DNA of 61,399 bases from an uncultured Endozoicomonas sp. (GTDB lineage Bacteria > Pseudomonadota > Gammaproteobacteria > Pseudomonadales > Endozoicomonadaceae). Below the pieces are notes generated by a model, which was given only the letters and a program-made list of their open reading frames with translations, made no database searches and was not told where the DNA came from. The stretch lies in assembly GCF_947495845.1 (NCBI RefSeq), contig NZ_CANMAO010000024.1, positions 1 through 61,399 of the forward strand, written 5' to 3'. Below are positions 39,122 to 49,235 of the stretch, piece after piece. A program made the position numbers and the translations under genes. The number at the start of each line of letters is the position of its first letter. Within the stretch, counting starts at the first letter, position 1.

Positions 39122-39493
39122 TTACTTGATTTCTACTTTAGCGCCAGCTTCTTCCAGCTGCTTCTTCAGGTCTTCAGCTTCTTCTTTAGAAGCGCCTTCC
39201 TTCAGAGGAGCAGGAGCGCCGTCTACAACAGCCTTAGCTTCTTTCAGACCCAGGCCAGTAGCAGCACGTACTACCTTGATTACGTTTACTTTCTTGTCGC
39301 CAGCTTCAGTCAGAATTACGTCGAATTCAGTCTGTTCTTCAACAGCAGCAGCGGCAGCAGCAACTGGAGCAGCAGCAACAGCAGCAGCAGCAGAAACGCC
39401 GAACTTCTCTTCCATAGCGGAAACCAGTTCAACAACGTCCATTACAGACATTTCAGCGATCGCGTTCAGGATATCTTCTTTGGACAGAGCCAT
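39122..39493 (-). CDS. rplL: 50S ribosomal protein L7/L12
   Basis: L12 forms the flexible stalk that recruits and activates translational GTPases. The 123-residue protein has the N-terminal dimerisation part [20 protein letters not shown], an Ala-rich hinge ([20 protein letters not shown]), and the C-terminal domain with [20 protein letters not shown] and [14 protein letters not shown]. It follows rplJ by 96 bases. Confidence 0.97.
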   Translation of the reverse strand: MALSKEDILNAIAEMSVMDVVELVSAMEEKFGVSAAAAVAAAPVAAAAAAVEEQTEFDVILTEAGDKKVNVIKVVRAATGLGLKEAKAVVDGAPAPLKEGASKEEAEDLKKQLEEAGAKVEIK

Positions 39494-39589
39494 CTCTATA
39501 TCTCCAAATATTTTCTAATGAGCGCCCTTTTAATAGAGCAACCCAGTAAATTTGTTTAAGCAAAAAATAGAAAACCAATTCGAAAAGAA

Positions 39590-40120
39590 TTAAGCGGCTT
39601 TCTTTTTCTCGTCGGCAACAGCTGCCACGACACGGGTAACCTTGGTAGGAATCTCGTTCAGAGTTCTTGCCAGCTTGGTTACCGGTGCGATCATTACACT
39701 CATCAGCATTGCGCGAGCTTGATCCAGAGTTGGGAGCTTGGCCAGAACATCAATCTGCTCCGCACCCAGCAGCTGACCAGAAACGGACAGCGCTTTGATT
39801 TCCAACTCTTTATTCTCTTTGGCAAATTCCTGCATCACGCGCGCGGCGGAGCCTGGATCTTCCATAGAGAAAGCAAGCACAGTAGGGCCTACCAGCACTT
39901 CCTGCAGACACTGAAGCTCAGTACCTTCAACTGCGCGCTTAGCCAGTGTGTTACGAACTACCTTCAGGTAGACGCCACCATCACGAGCCTGCTTACGCAA
40001 GGAAGTCATCTGACCTACGGTCAGACCGCGGTAGTCCGCGATTACAGCCGACAGAGCGCTTTGTGCAGCCTCGCTGACTTCGGCGACAATCGCCTTCTTG
40101 TCTTCGAGTCCTAACGCCAT
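39590..40120 (-). CDS. rplJ: 50S ribosomal protein L10
   Basis: L10 anchors L12 dimers to 23S rRNA and, as the L10-L12 complex, represses its own leader. The 176-residue protein starts [20 protein letters not shown] and has [20 protein letters not shown] and [20 protein letters not shown], diagnostic of L10. Its basic end is VADEKKKAA. The roughly 300-base leader upstream is a plausible place for autoregulation. Confidence 0.97.
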   Translation of the reverse strand: MALGLEDKKAIVAEVSEAAQSALSAVIADYRGLTVGQMTSLRKQARDGGVYLKVVRNTLAKRAVEGTELQCLQEVLVGPTVLAFSMEDPGSAARVMQEFAKENKELEIKALSVSGQLLGAEQIDVLAKLPTLDQARAMLMSVMIAPVTKLARTLNEIPTKVTRVVAAVADEKKKAA

Positions 40121-40419
40121 GGGCTTTACTCCAATAGTATGAAGTTACACTTAACGAAACATTTAAAAAAACGAACCATTAAGCACTTACAATACGGTGA
40201 GGGTATATGCACTAAGCATGTTCACCGTCTACGCAGGAAATTAAGCCTTCCGCTTTTAAGCCCTTTCGAAAAAAGACTCCTGACTTAACAGGCACAACGT
40301 CCAACACCTACGATCTTTGACAGCCCCCGTCATAAACGGAGACCCCAAAGTCTTTTGCAATCAGTCAACCGACTGATCAGAGACCCGAAAAACCAGATCT
40401 CAGTAATTCTTTTTACTGC
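40121..40419 (-). promoter_or_regulatory. rplJ leader region (probable L10-leader)
   Basis: This 299-base gap between rplA and rplJ is where the L10(L12)4 binding leader lies in other bacteria. A segment with GACTTTGGGGTCTCCG followed by GGGGGCTGTC on the minus strand could form stacked stems, but I cannot confirm the L10-leader fold by eye. No clear promoter is seen. Confidence 0.4.
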
Positions 40420-41115
40420 TTACGCAGTCAGGGAAGACATGTCGATAGTCAGACCTGGACCCATAGTAGAGGACAGGGTAACTTTCTTCACGTAAACACC
40501 TTTGCTGGAAGCCGGCTTCAGCTTCTTCAGGTCAGCGACCAGAGCTTCAACGTTCTGCTTCAGAGCAGCCGCTTCGAAGTCGATCTTACCAACACCAGCG
40601 TGAATGATACCGTTCTTATCAGTACGGAAACGGACCTGACCCGCTTTAGCGTTCTTAACCGCTTCAGCAACGTTAGGGGTTACAGTACCAACTTTAGGGT
40701 TAGGCATCAGGCCACGTGGACCAAGAATCTGACCCAGCTGACCAACAACACGCATCGCATCCGGAGAAGCGATAACTACGTCGAAGTCCATCTGACCAGC
40801 TTTAACTTGCTCAGCCAGATCATCCATACCAACGATTTCAGCACCAGCTTCTTTAGCGGCTTCAGCGTTAGCACCCTGGGTGAACACAGCTACGCGAACG
40901 TCTTTACCAGTTCCGTTTGGCAGAACAGTAGAGCCACGAACAACCTGATCAGATTTACGAGGATCAACGCCCAGGTTCACAGAAACTTCGATAGTTTCTT
41001 TGAACTTAACGCCAGAAAGCTCTTTCAGCAGGCTTGCAGCATCTTCAAAGCTATACGCTTTAGTAGACTCAATCTTTTCTGCAATCAGTTTTGCACGCTT
41101 GGACATTTTAGCCAT
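40420..41115 (-). CDS. rplA: 50S ribosomal protein L1
   Basis: L1 forms the mobile L1 stalk that guides deacylated tRNA out of the E site, and it represses the rplKA transcript. The 231-residue protein starts [20 protein letters not shown] and has [20 protein letters not shown], the conserved [10 protein letters not shown] segment ([20 protein letters not shown]), and [15 protein letters not shown]. Its ATG overlaps the rplK stop by one base. Confidence 0.97.
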   Translation of the reverse strand: MAKMSKRAKLIAEKIESTKAYSFEDAASLLKELSGVKFKETIEVSVNLGVDPRKSDQVVRGSTVLPNGTGKDVRVAVFTQGANAEAAKEAGAEIVGMDDLAEQVKAGQMDFDVVIASPDAMRVVGQLGQILGPRGLMPNPKVGTVTPNVAEAVKNAKAGQVRFRTDKNGIIHAGVGKIDFEAAALKQNVEALVADLKKLKPASSKGVYVKKVTLSSTMGPGLTIDMSSLTA

Positions 41116-41549
41116 TACTCAACTCCTTCCACATTCAGACCCATGGAACGAGCGGAGCCAGCGATAGTACGGATAGCGGCATCTTCGTCAGCAGCAGTCA
41201 GATCAGGTTCTTTGATCTTGGCAACTTCAAGCAGTTGCTCGCGAGTCACAGTACCAACCTTCTCAGTGTTTGGACGACCAGAACCTTTCTTCAGCTTCAG
41301 AGTCTTCATTAGAAGAACAGAAGCAGGCGGAGTTTTGGTTTCGAAGGTGAAACTGCGATCACTGTAAACAGTAATAACAACAGGAATTGGCATACCGGCA
41401 TCCATTTTCTGGGTGCTGGCGTTGAATGCCTTACAGAATTCCATGATGTTCACACCGTGCTGACCCAGAGCAGGACCAACAGGTGGAGAAGGATTTGCCT
41501 GTCCAGCAGGCACTTGAAGCTTAATATAAGCTTGTACTTTCTTGGCCAT
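41115..41549 (-). CDS. rplK: 50S ribosomal protein L11
   Basis: L11 forms the GTPase-associated centre with 23S rRNA and is needed for the stringent response. I start at the ATG at 41549 ([20 protein letters not shown]), giving 144 residues; the open frame upstream has no L11-like sequence. Landmarks are [20 protein letters not shown] and the C-terminal rRNA-binding [20 protein letters not shown]. It lies 215 bases after nusG. Confidence 0.97.
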   Translation of the reverse strand: MAKKVQAYIKLQVPAGQANPSPPVGPALGQHGVNIMEFCKAFNASTQKMDAGMPIPVVITVYSDRSFTFETKTPPASVLLMKTLKLKKGSGRPNTEKVGTVTREQLLEVAKIKEPDLTAADEDAAIRTIAGSARSMGLNVEGVE

Positions 41550-41763
41550 TTTAACCTCAACTTGGGTCACTGCCTCATTAACAAACTCTTCCTTAGGCCA
41601 GGAAGAACCCATCAAATCCACGGCTACCCGATTACAAAGCGCAGCAGTTTACAGAAAACTTCCCGAAACCGCCAGCGCAAAAATACTTAAGATGAATATT
41701 CATCATAAAACAAAGCCCCGCAACCCATAAACAGGATCAACGAGGCTGTCGAGAAAAAGCGAC

Positions 41764-42297
41764 TTAAACTTTTTCTACACTTCCGAACGTCAACTCAACC
41801 GGAGTCTCACGCCCAAAAATCATAACCAGAACCTGCAAACTGTTCTTGTCATAATTAACCGCTTCAATACGCGCATCGAAATCAGCAAACGGACCATCAA
41901 CCACCCGAACCATTTCACCTGGCTCAAACAACGTCTTAGGTCTTGGCGCCTCAACACCTTCTTCCATTCTACGAAGAATGGCATCCGCTTCTTTCTCAGT
42001 GATTGCAGCCGGCTTTTCTGGCGTTCCACCAATAAAGCCCAGAACTCGCGGCGTTTCTTTAATAAGGTGCCAGGAGTCATCATTCATCTCAACCTGGACG
42101 AGAACGTAGCCAGGGAAGAATTTGCGCTCACTTTTACGCTTTTGTCCGTTCTTAATTTCTACAACTTCTTCTGTAGGAACCAGAACTTCACCAAATAAAT
42201 CTTCCATGCCATGAAGCTTGATGCGCTCATTCAATGAACGTAACACCTGCTTCTCGTAACCGGAGTAGGCATGAACTACATACCAACGTTTCGCCAT
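41764..42297 (-). CDS. nusG: Transcription termination/antitermination factor NusG
   Basis: NusG couples RNA polymerase to Rho or to the ribosome. The 177-residue protein starts [20 protein letters not shown], the NGN domain, with [20 protein letters not shown] and [15 protein letters not shown]. The C-terminal KOW domain contains [19 protein letters not shown]. It is 12 bases after secE, in the usual secE-nusG pair. Confidence 0.97.
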   Translation of the reverse strand: MAKRWYVVHAYSGYEKQVLRSLNERIKLHGMEDLFGEVLVPTEEVVEIKNGQKRKSERKFFPGYVLVQVEMNDDSWHLIKETPRVLGFIGGTPEKPAAITEKEADAILRRMEEGVEAPRPKTLFEPGEMVRVVDGPFADFDARIEAVNYDKNSLQVLVMIFGRETPVELTFGSVEKV

Positions 42298-42309
42298 GTC
42301 TTGTCCCTA

Positions 42310-42678
42310 TTAAATCAGGCTGCTGACCATCCAGCCTAGCAGAGAATCGAGCCCCCACAAAATAAGACCCATAACCAGAACGACAGCAACCACTACCAGC
42401 GTGGTTTGCACAGTCTCCTGACGTGAGGGCCAGACAACCTTGCGAATCTCGGTTTTGGCATCCTTGAGCAGCGTCCAGAATGCATCACCCTTGACAGTTT
42501 GCAGAGCAACAAACCCAGCAACAACTGCAAGAACCAGCAGACCTGCAACTCTCAGAAAGAGTGATTCAGAGGAGAAATAATAGTTACCGTAAACGCCAAT
42601 AGCGACCAGAACCGCCGCAAGGCCCCACTTGAGACCATCTAGACGACCCGTAGCCGCAATTTCAGAATTTCCACTCAT
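42310..42678 (-). CDS. secE: Preprotein translocase subunit SecE
   Basis: SecE clamps and stabilises the SecY channel. The 122-residue protein has three hydrophobic helices (at about 18-32, 42-62 and 95-117) like the E. coli form, and the conserved amphipathic helix with KTEIRKVVWPSRQETVQTTL. It lies between tRNA-Trp and nusG. Confidence 0.95.
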   Translation of the reverse strand: MSGNSEIAATGRLDGLKWGLAAVLVAIGVYGNYYFSSESLFLRVAGLLVLAVVAGFVALQTVKGDAFWTLLKDAKTEIRKVVWPSRQETVQTTLVVVAVVLVMGLILWGLDSLLGWMVSSLI

Positions 42679-42733
42679 CAGATTGATTTTCTCTATTAAG
42701 ATTCGCTCAGAGTAAGAGCTTGATCATCGGAAG

Positions 42734-42809
42734 TGGCAGGCCAGGAGGGAATCGAACCCCCAACCCCCGGTTTTGGAGACCGGTGCTCTACCAATTGAAC
42801 TACTGGCCT
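42734..42809 (-). tRNA. trnW: tRNA-Trp (anticodon CCA)
   Basis: On the minus strand the 76 bases start AGGCCAGTAGTTCAATTGGT, have the anticodon loop CTCCAAA and end GCCTGCCA, with the CCA tail encoded. Stems of the cloverleaf close. It is the last tRNA of the cluster, directly before secE. Confidence 0.95.
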
Positions 42810-42955
42810 AAAAATCTACCAACCCAAACTTTCACAGGTGTCGGATTATAATCATGTTCCGTCATCGTGAAAAGCCCGCCGGCTCATGTAAGTGTAATAA
42901 TGCGTAACACTTACAAAAATAGAGACTGGCGTCTCTATCAAACCCATTATTAAAA

Positions 42956-43031
<76 letters not shown>

Positions 43032-43103
43032 ACAATCTATCAACAAGAAATCCTTTTTCAAGAATTTCTAACAAGAATCTTTCGCAAAGATTTTAAAAAA
43101 TAT

Positions 43104-43177
<74 letters not shown>

Positions 43178-43274
43178 ATCAAATTTTTCCAAACTTTTTC
43201 AAGCAGCAAACAGAAGAAAAACAGATTTTGAACCTTAATTCAAGATTTGATTCTACATTCTACTTTAAAGAATC

Positions 43275-43358
43275 TGGTGGTGGGGGCTGGATTCGAACCA
43301 GCGAAGCTTTCGCGTCAGATTTACAGTCTGATCCCTTTGGCCACTCGGGAACCCCACC
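43275..43358 (-). tRNA. trnY: tRNA-Tyr (anticodon GTA)
   Basis: The 84-base class II tRNA with a long variable arm starts GGTGGGGTTCCCGAGTGGCC, has loop CTGTAAA with anticodon GTA and ends CCCCCACCACCA. First gene of the cluster, 12 bases or so behind the -10 box of its promoter. Confidence 0.95.
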
Positions 43359-43370
43359 CGATGCTGCGCT

Positions 43371-43398
43371 ATTGTATTCAGGAAGCTTTTCTTGTCAA
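43371..43398 (-). promoter_or_regulatory. Sigma-70 promoter of the tRNA-secE-nusG unit
   Basis: Minus-strand TTGACA (43393-43398) and TACAAT (43371-43376) with 16 bases between them. The start site would be immediately upstream of tRNA-Tyr. Confidence 0.85.
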
Positions 43399-43499
43399 CC
43401 CTGTCGTTTTTGTTGATTAAGCTTTTTCTCAAAAGCGTTTAATCCGTCTCTTTCGACTCGGTGACTGTCTCCCTCAGCGCGAGGCGTATACTATTGAAA

Positions 43500-44195
43500 C
43501 TATTCTTCCGTTGCAATGCTTTTGCAGTTCTTTTTTCGTTTTTTCGCATCCGGATAGCGGCTGGACATTTGCTCCCAGAAGTCTGCACCGAGCTTTTCAT
43601 CAACTGCAGAATCCATCTCCAGCCACCATTGCTCCGGCGAATGGGACAGCTCTTTAATTTTCACAGTATAACCAGTATCAGATAAACGACGCCGTACTGA
43701 TTCCGCATATTCCTTTTTAGAAAACAGTCCTAAAGAAATACCGTTATCCAATTCACCATAAGTGATAACAAAGCTGTCTATTTTCTGCGCGTGCAACTCT
43801 CTCAACATTCGAGCGGCAGCCACTCTGCTGGGCAAGGGTGGGATGTGCACCCAATAGTCCTGTATTTCGCTCGTAGCATCCGCCCGCTCCCGGCTATCCA
43901 CCCCCATGGAAAACAATTGCTGCTTTATTGCATCCACTTCTAACGGGCTATCAAACGGGCCGACAAAAAGACATTCGCCGTCTGATCCACCAGAAATATC
44001 AAGATGGGAGGGCGCTTCCTGTCCAGGCTTCTCTTGCTCCATCATTTCAGACAGCAATACCAGTCGTCCACCGGCGCTATCTTCATAATTAAAACCTGTT
44101 TCCAACAAGCGATAGTCTGCTCTGGATTCTTTATAGAAGCCCCAGGCAAAATATCCAACATTCAGAAAAACCAACAGCAATACAATCCAGCGCAT
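43500..44195 (-). CDS. SPOR-domain membrane protein
   Basis: The 231-residue protein has one N-terminal membrane helix (MRWIVLLLVFLNVGYFAWGF) and a periplasmic region. The segment DYWVHIPPLPSRVAAARMLR, SFVITYGELDNGISLGLFSK and SVRRRLSDTGYTVKIKEL fits a SPOR fold, which binds denuded peptidoglycan glycans at division sites. It lies 11 bases after coaX, the same place as a SPOR-type protein in pseudomonads. A direct role in cell-envelope biology is likely; a specific one is unknown. Confidence 0.8.
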   Translation of the reverse strand: MRWIVLLLVFLNVGYFAWGFYKESRADYRLLETGFNYEDSAGGRLVLLSEMMEQEKPGQEAPSHLDISGGSDGECLFVGPFDSPLEVDAIKQQLFSMGVDSRERADATSEIQDYWVHIPPLPSRVAAARMLRELHAQKIDSFVITYGELDNGISLGLFSKKEYAESVRRRLSDTGYTVKIKELSHSPEQWWLEMDSAVDEKLGADFWEQMSSRYPDAKKRKKNCKSIATEE

Positions 44196-44206
44196 TTCTC
44201 TCTCAT

Positions 44207-44932
44207 TTAATCAAACGCTAACGCTATTCCATCCATAACCAGTTCCGGCCGATACTCCCATTCGCCACTAACAAAGCGGCTCAGCAACTCACCATCGCCA
44301 CCGGTAAGACAGACGATCGCCTCCGGATAACGATCAACCTGGGCATTAATCATTGCGGACGCCATAGCCAGAACACCATTATTGATACAATCGGCGGAGT
44401 TCTTCCCCGGTGTAATCCCAGAAGCTGTCACCTCTATTAGTTCAAGCTGTGCTGTCGATGTGCTTAGCGCCTTTTTCATCAATTGAAGACCAGGCAAAAT
44501 AAAGCCACCCTGATGAACACCCTCACTAACGACATCAACCGTCATAGCAGTGCCACAACTAACCACCAGCTTGGTTTTCGCCTTATGTTCTTCAGCAGAT
44601 GAATGATGAGCCGCCAGCATCGCCAGCCAGCGATCGACACCTATTGTCGTGTAAGCCAATGATAAGCCAAGCCGGCCATCCCTGACCTTAACAACGGATA
44701 ATGGAATGCCTGACTGAGCCTCAATAACCTGACGCAACATCTCAAGCCGTTCCTGACCAGAGACAATAGCCAATCTCGCCTGATGCACAGGTGCAAGCTG
44801 TTTCAGCAAACCCGAAACCTCACCCTGAACATCGCTATCATTATCAATCACTCCGCGAGACAAAATGTCGCCAGCGTCACGCAGCCGCCATTTCAACCGG
44901 GTATTACCAGAGTCCAGTTCAAGTATTCTCAT
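44207..44932 (-). CDS. coaX: Type III pantothenate kinase
   Basis: CoaX phosphorylates pantothenate in the first step of coenzyme A synthesis and is not inhibited by CoA. The 241-residue ASKHA-fold protein shows ILELDSGNTRLKWRL (phosphate loop 1), YTTIGVDRWLAMLAAHHSSA (the GxDR pantothenate motif), LVVSCGTAMTVDVVSEG and GGFILPGLQLMKKAL, and ends with CLTGGDGELLSRF. It follows birA by eight bases. Confidence 0.93.
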   Translation of the reverse strand: MRILELDSGNTRLKWRLRDAGDILSRGVIDNDSDVQGEVSGLLKQLAPVHQARLAIVSGQERLEMLRQVIEAQSGIPLSVVKVRDGRLGLSLAYTTIGVDRWLAMLAAHHSSAEEHKAKTKLVVSCGTAMTVDVVSEGVHQGGFILPGLQLMKKALSTSTAQLELIEVTASGITPGKNSADCINNGVLAMASAMINAQVDRYPEAIVCLTGGDGELLSRFVSGEWEYRPELVMDGIALAFD

Positions 44933-44940
44933 ACCACCTT

Positions 44941-45918
44941 CTAAACCTGTTCCCGCAGAGACACTTCACCGCCGCTATAAGCCAACATCCCATCCGCATT
45001 CTCCAGCAACAGCGCGCCATGCTGATTAACACCGCTGGCAATGCCCGCGACTTTTTTGCCCGATGCATCGAGCATGACTTTTCTGCCAGCAAATGCATCA
45101 TAAGCCAGCCACTGCTCGCGAAACGCAGCAAATCCGCTTTTGCCAAAACCATCCAGCATGTGACTCAGCTCATTTATAACGGTTCCGGCAATTCTGTTCC
45201 GGCTCACCGCCTTACCGCAGATCCGTGTCATATCCACCGCGGGCTGACCAATGTTCTCTATTTGCTCATTGGTCAGCGCTACATTAATACCAATACCAAT
45301 AATGACTTCACACTCACCGGTAGGGTCGCCATGAACCTCCAGCAAAATACCACTGAGCTTCTGATAACCATTTTCGGACTGCCAGAGCACATCGTTCGGC
45401 CATTTCAGCTTAAGATGACTGGCACCGCATGATTCCAGCGCCTTTACCACCGACACCCCAACAGCCAGACTTAGCCCTTCCAGAGACGCCATCCCTTCAT
45501 TAATAAACCAGCGCAAAGAAAGGCATATGTTCGAGCCAAAGGGATTATTCCAAACTTTGCCACGACGACCACGCCCACCACTTTGGTACTCCGCCAGACA
45601 CACTGCCTTTAAACCAGGGCGATCGACAATGATATCCCGCACCCGATCATTGGTAGAGGTTGTCTCCAGCAGAGCCTGCACTTTTACCGATGCTGCCGTG
45701 TCAACATCCAGATAATCGACAATCTTTTCCTGGCTCAGTAACTCAACACCCGGATGCAACCGGTAGCCACGACCTTTTACGGAATCAAGGGTCAAACCCA
45801 ACGTCTCCAGGGATTTTATTTTCTTCCACACGGCAGCCCGGCTTACGCCAAGGGACTCCCCTAGCTCCTCACCGGAATGAAAGCGACCATCCGCCAGCAA
45901 ATTCAGTAATTCTTCCAT
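44941..45918 (-). CDS. birA: Bifunctional biotin ligase/biotin operon repressor BirA
   Basis: BirA attaches biotin to carboxylases and, in its DNA-binding form, represses biotin synthesis. The 325-residue protein has an N-terminal winged helix (ELGESLGVSRAAVWKKIKSL), so the repressor function is present. The ligase domain contains the biotinoyl-AMP loop GGRGRRGKVWNNPFGSNI, SLAVGVSVVKALES, KLKWPNDVLW, and ending VSLREQV. It is the first gene of birA-coaX-SPOR, on the minus strand. Confidence 0.95.
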   Translation of the reverse strand: MEELLNLLADGRFHSGEELGESLGVSRAAVWKKIKSLETLGLTLDSVKGRGYRLHPGVELLSQEKIVDYLDVDTAASVKVQALLETTSTNDRVRDIIVDRPGLKAVCLAEYQSGGRGRRGKVWNNPFGSNICLSLRWFINEGMASLEGLSLAVGVSVVKALESCGASHLKLKWPNDVLWQSENGYQKLSGILLEVHGDPTGECEVIIGIGINVALTNEQIENIGQPAVDMTRICGKAVSRNRIAGTVINELSHMLDGFGKSGFAAFREQWLAYDAFAGRKVMLDASGKKVAGIASGVNQHGALLLENADGMLAYSGGEVSLREQV

Positions 45919-46121
45919 TGAACGTTCGGACCACCAGAAGGCTGCACAGAATAGTTCAGCTCGCAGACAAAACGAACCGGGAATTCTGTCATTAGTTGAA
46001 AATGTGATTTCTGCCGCATACCACCCAAGTTAGCGACATTAGCCAGAGTAGACTATTTATTCCTGCAACGAACGTCTATCCTAACGCTCATTATATTGAT
46101 CGATTTTTGGATAAGCAGGCC

Positions 46122-47075
46122 ATGCCCCTTTCTAACGAAGAAGCTTCGAAACTAAAAAAAAGCCTCTCCCAAGTATCCAGCCAACTGCCTGTTGCCGCCC
46201 TTAGAGAAGCGGTCAGTCTGGGAGAATTAATCACCCCACTGCTACTTGATGCACTTAACGCCGTAAAAATACAAGACAAACGCAGCAGCTCCCCAGCGAA
46301 AAGCCGATTTGCGCTTCACGCTCTCTACCTGCTGACCCAGTTCCGCGAAGCAAAAGCATGGCCGGTGGTTGTCGACCTGTTCAGTTCCATGAGCTCCGAA
46401 GTGAACGTACCCATTGGCGATGATTTTGACGAAGTGGTGTGCGACCGCCTGAGCCAGATCTTTGCGACATTATGCCCTGGTGATATCCGCCCCCTGCAAT
46501 CCATCATTGAAAACAGCAGTATCGATGAGTACGTTCGTGATGCTGCACTGGGTGCACTGGTGGTTCGTTACCAGCAGGGCGACCTTGAACTGCAAACACT
46601 GACCACCTACCTCCACCAGCTCTATGAATACGCACTGGAGCATGAAAAGAATCAGGTATGGAATGCCTGGGTACAGGCTTGCTACAACACACAACCAGAG
46701 TCGTTCATGACCGCCCTGAAGGATCTCTACGAAAAAGAGTGGGCAGACACTTACTACATTACTCTGGATGAACTGACTTTACGCTGCGGCGTTGACCCCG
46801 AAAAAATCAAAAAGTACGTCATGAAAGATGAAGGTGATTTTTACTGCTATCTAAATGATGCAACCAGTGCGCTCAGACAGCTGAGTTGCTATTCCGGCGA
46901 AGAAAATGATTTGCTGAAAAACATGGAAAACATGGTACTTCAGCAAACCACACCGAAGCATCCCGATCAGCAACAACCCGCTTTTGATATGAATACCTCA
47001 GCAGCTGGTGTTGGCAGAAATGATCCTTGCCCCTGCGGTAGTGGCAAGAAGTTTAAGAAGTGTTGTTTGCACTGA
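46122..47075 (+). CDS. DUF1186/SEC-C motif protein
   Basis: From the ATG at 46122 the product is 317 residues; a TTG five codons earlier is a weaker alternative. Residues 1-250 are helical, HEAT-like repeats of the DUF1186 kind ([40 protein letters not shown] text). The C-terminus is a SEC-C zinc motif, [18 protein letters not shown], with the Cys-x-Cys...Cys-Cys arrangement seen in SecA. The role is unknown; SEC-C domains bind zinc and often mediate contacts with SecB-like or ribosomal partners. It runs towards the pduT gene and shares a bidirectional terminator with it. Confidence 0.85.
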   Translation: MPLSNEEASKLKKSLSQVSSQLPVAALREAVSLGELITPLLLDALNAVKIQDKRSSSPAKSRFALHALYLLTQFREAKAWPVVVDLFSSMSSEVNVPIGDDFDEVVCDRLSQIFATLCPGDIRPLQSIIENSSIDEYVRDAALGALVVRYQQGDLELQTLTTYLHQLYEYALEHEKNQVWNAWVQACYNTQPESFMTALKDLYEKEWADTYYITLDELTLRCGVDPEKIKKYVMKDEGDFYCYLNDATSALRQLSCYSGEENDLLKNMENMVLQQTTPKHPDQQQPAFDMNTSAAGVGRNDPCPCGSGKKFKKCCLH

Positions 47076-47087
47076 TTCCGCAGTCTA

Positions 47088-47122
47088 TTTTGTGCTCCCT
47101 GCTGATACAGAGGAGCACAAAA
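47088..47122. terminator. Bidirectional terminator between SEC-C gene and pduT
   Basis: TTTTGTGCTCC and GGAGCACAAAA form an 11-base perfect stem around a 13-base loop. T and A runs are built into both arms, so it serves both convergent transcripts. Confidence 0.85.
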
Positions 47123-47133
47123 GAATTCACAGA

Positions 47134-47682
47134 CTAAAGAAGCTTCTGAAAAAACTCTTTAGTCGGAGAAGGAATCACCGTTTTACCAATCAGCATTCCC
47201 GCGTCTCTCGACGCCATTACGCCAGAATCCACAGCAGCGTTCACCGCAGACAACTCACCGGTCATCACAATAAACGACTTACCACCAATAGCCATGGCCA
47301 GTCGAACTTCAATCATCTTCACGTCCGCTGCTTTCGCTGCGGCATCCGCCGCGATAACCGCAGAAGCAACACTGAAGAATTCAATGACACCAATAGAATT
47401 CACATTCTTGATATCATTTGAGCCACCCAACCCTGCCAACAATTCTTCATGAATATTGGCAATCATCAAGCGATCAACGATGGTCTGACGACCCACATCT
47501 TCACCCACTTCAACAGAGGCTTTTACTGCAGCAACATCGCCGGAGACGATGATCAGGTATTTACCAGGACAAATCGTTTTGGCTTCTTCCAGTCGCACAT
47601 CCGCCGCTTTCGTCATGGCGTCGGCAGCTTCCATACCTTTTGCAATGCTGGTGAATTCCAGCAGACCTAATGCTTTACTCAT
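47134..47682 (-). CDS. pduT: PduT-like tandem-domain microcompartment shell protein
   Basis: PduT is a trimeric shell protein with two BMC domains and, in Salmonella, one [4Fe-4S] cluster at the central pore. The 182-residue product aligns throughout: SKALGLLEFTSIAKGMEAAD (domain 1), the KTICPGKYL segment with Cys38, the cluster ligand in PduT, then SIGVIEFFSVASAVIAADAA (domain 2). The C-terminal KTVIPSPTKEF is also typical. It is the last gene of the locus and lies six bases after pduS, its presumed electron partner. It is the only shell gene in this window. Confidence 0.94.
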   Translation of the reverse strand: MSKALGLLEFTSIAKGMEAADAMTKAADVRLEEAKTICPGKYLIIVSGDVAAVKASVEVGEDVGRQTIVDRLMIANIHEELLAGLGGSNDIKNVNSIGVIEFFSVASAVIAADAAAKAADVKMIEVRLAMAIGGKSFIVMTGELSAVNAAVDSGVMASRDAGMLIGKTVIPSPTKEFFQKLL

Positions 47683-47687
47683 TCTGA

Positions 47688-49016
47688 TTATCCTCGGGCA
47701 ATCACAACCTGACGCTCATCAACACTCACAACCCGACCAGCAAGGCTGGCATGAATCATTGAGCCCAATTGGCCTTCAGGAGTTGCACCAATCAACTGCC
47801 CTTTAGCTACCTGATCACCAACACTCACCACCGCCTGACTTGGAGCACCGATGTGCTGACGCAGTGATACAAACACTTCATCCATTGCCACTTCACGGTA
47901 TTCGTGCAGTGTCTGATGATCGTAGTCGTTTAAATCCAGACGAGAGATTAGGCGGGCTGGGGGTACCTTTCTGAATTCACGACCATCACGGGCAATGATT
48001 TCACTGCCGTCATGCTGATAACGAATACCCTTCTCCCGCAGTTTATTGGCGATGTAGAAGTTCACCTTGCGTGGAGAAATACCCATCGGGCAGGAATACA
48101 TTTCACAAACGCCACAGCCACAGCACAGTAGCGCTTCCTGATGGCTTTCATTGATCTCTTCTGCGTACTTCACCGCTTTCATCATTTTGTGCGGGTGCAG
48201 TGGATGACCAATCAAATAGCGTGGGCACTGCTCTGTACAAAAGCCACACTGAATACAGGCTCTGGCACGATTGATAATCTGGGTTTCTGTTTCTGTCGCA
48301 CGGGTCACCAGATAGTGATCCGCCGGAATCACAATCAGCGCGCCATCGGTTTTACCAATGGTCATTCCAGAAAGCTGCTCTTGACTCACCACGCCACCCA
48401 TCATTGGGCCACCACGGATGATGCAAAAATTGCTAATAGTGGTACCACCGGCAGCTTCAAGGCAGGCTTCAAATGGTGTACCCAGAGGCACTTTAATCAG
48501 TCTTGGCTCACGAACCTCACCCAAAACCGAAACGTACTTATCCGTCACCGGAATATTCTGGCTGGCTTCAAAGACATTAATCATGGTCATCACGTTTGAA
48601 ACCACGCAGCCCACATTCAGTGGAATACCGCCCGGTGGCACTGAACGACCAGTGACTTCAAATACAGTCATCTGTTCATCACCGGCAGGGTAAAAGTTCT
48701 GCAGGTCATGAATTTCAACATCGGCCTCAAGGCGAGTAATGGTCTCTTTCAGGCAGGCCACTTCCTGAGCGTATTTACCCTTTACAGCAATGACGGCTTT
48801 TGTGGCTTTAATCTGACGCTTAGCCAGCAAAATCCCACCAATCAATTCTGCAGTACGCTCACGCATCAGGAACTGATCCGTTTGCAGCAGTGGTTCACAC
48901 TCCGCAGCGTTAATGATCAGGTATTCCGCTTCTGCGTTTAATTTGACATGAGTAGGAAAACCGGCGCCACCAGCACCAACCACTCCGGCCTGTCGGACAA
49001 GTTCAACTAAATCCAT
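47688..49016 (-). CDS. pduS: PduS-like cobalamin reductase
   Basis: PduS is an RnfC-like flavoprotein that reduces cob(III)alamin to cob(I)alamin inside the propanediol metabolosome. I start at the ATG at 49016 (MDLVELVRQAGVVGAGGAGF), which gives 442 residues. Visible parts are GAGGAGFPTHVKL with NAAECEPLLQTD (FMN/NADH-binding SLBB/RnfC core), two ferredoxin-like clusters CIQCGFCTEQCP (residues 254-265) and CCGCGVCEMYSCP (298-310), and a C-terminal barrel-sandwich domain (GDQVAKGQLIGATPEGQLGS). It pairs with pduT and would supply reduced cobalamin to the adenosyltransferase encoded upstream. Confidence 0.93.
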   Translation of the reverse strand: MDLVELVRQAGVVGAGGAGFPTHVKLNAEAEYLIINAAECEPLLQTDQFLMRERTAELIGGILLAKRQIKATKAVIAVKGKYAQEVACLKETITRLEADVEIHDLQNFYPAGDEQMTVFEVTGRSVPPGGIPLNVGCVVSNVMTMINVFEASQNIPVTDKYVSVLGEVREPRLIKVPLGTPFEACLEAAGGTTISNFCIIRGGPMMGGVVSQEQLSGMTIGKTDGALIVIPADHYLVTRATETETQIINRARACIQCGFCTEQCPRYLIGHPLHPHKMMKAVKYAEEINESHQEALLCCGCGVCEMYSCPMGISPRKVNFYIANKLREKGIRYQHDGSEIIARDGREFRKVPPARLISRLDLNDYDHQTLHEYREVAMDEVFVSLRQHIGAPSQAVVSVGDQVAKGQLIGATPEGQLGSMIHASLAGRVVSVDERQVVIARG

Positions 49017-49200
49017 GGTATTTCCGGAACAGGGAAAGAAAAAGCGAAACATTTATACGTAGAAACACTTCGCACAACATCGATAATAAAAAGTGATCAC
49101 ATAATATCAGTGCTCAGTGAGACGATATCTGCACCAAATCAATAAGATGTGTTTTTTCTGAATTGATTTGAATCAGTTTTTAAAATTGAATGAGAGGTAA

Positions 49201-49235
49201 CATCGTCGGTAATTCTGAAAGAATTACCGACGATG
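49201..49235. other. Perfect 15-base stem-loop between eutG and pduS
   Basis: CATCGTCGGTAATTC and GAATTACCGACGATG pair perfectly around TGAAA. No T run follows on the minus strand, so this is more likely an RNA-stability or regulatory hairpin than a terminator. A smaller hairpin (TGCAGGT/ACCTGCA) is at 49261-49279. Confidence 0.6.
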
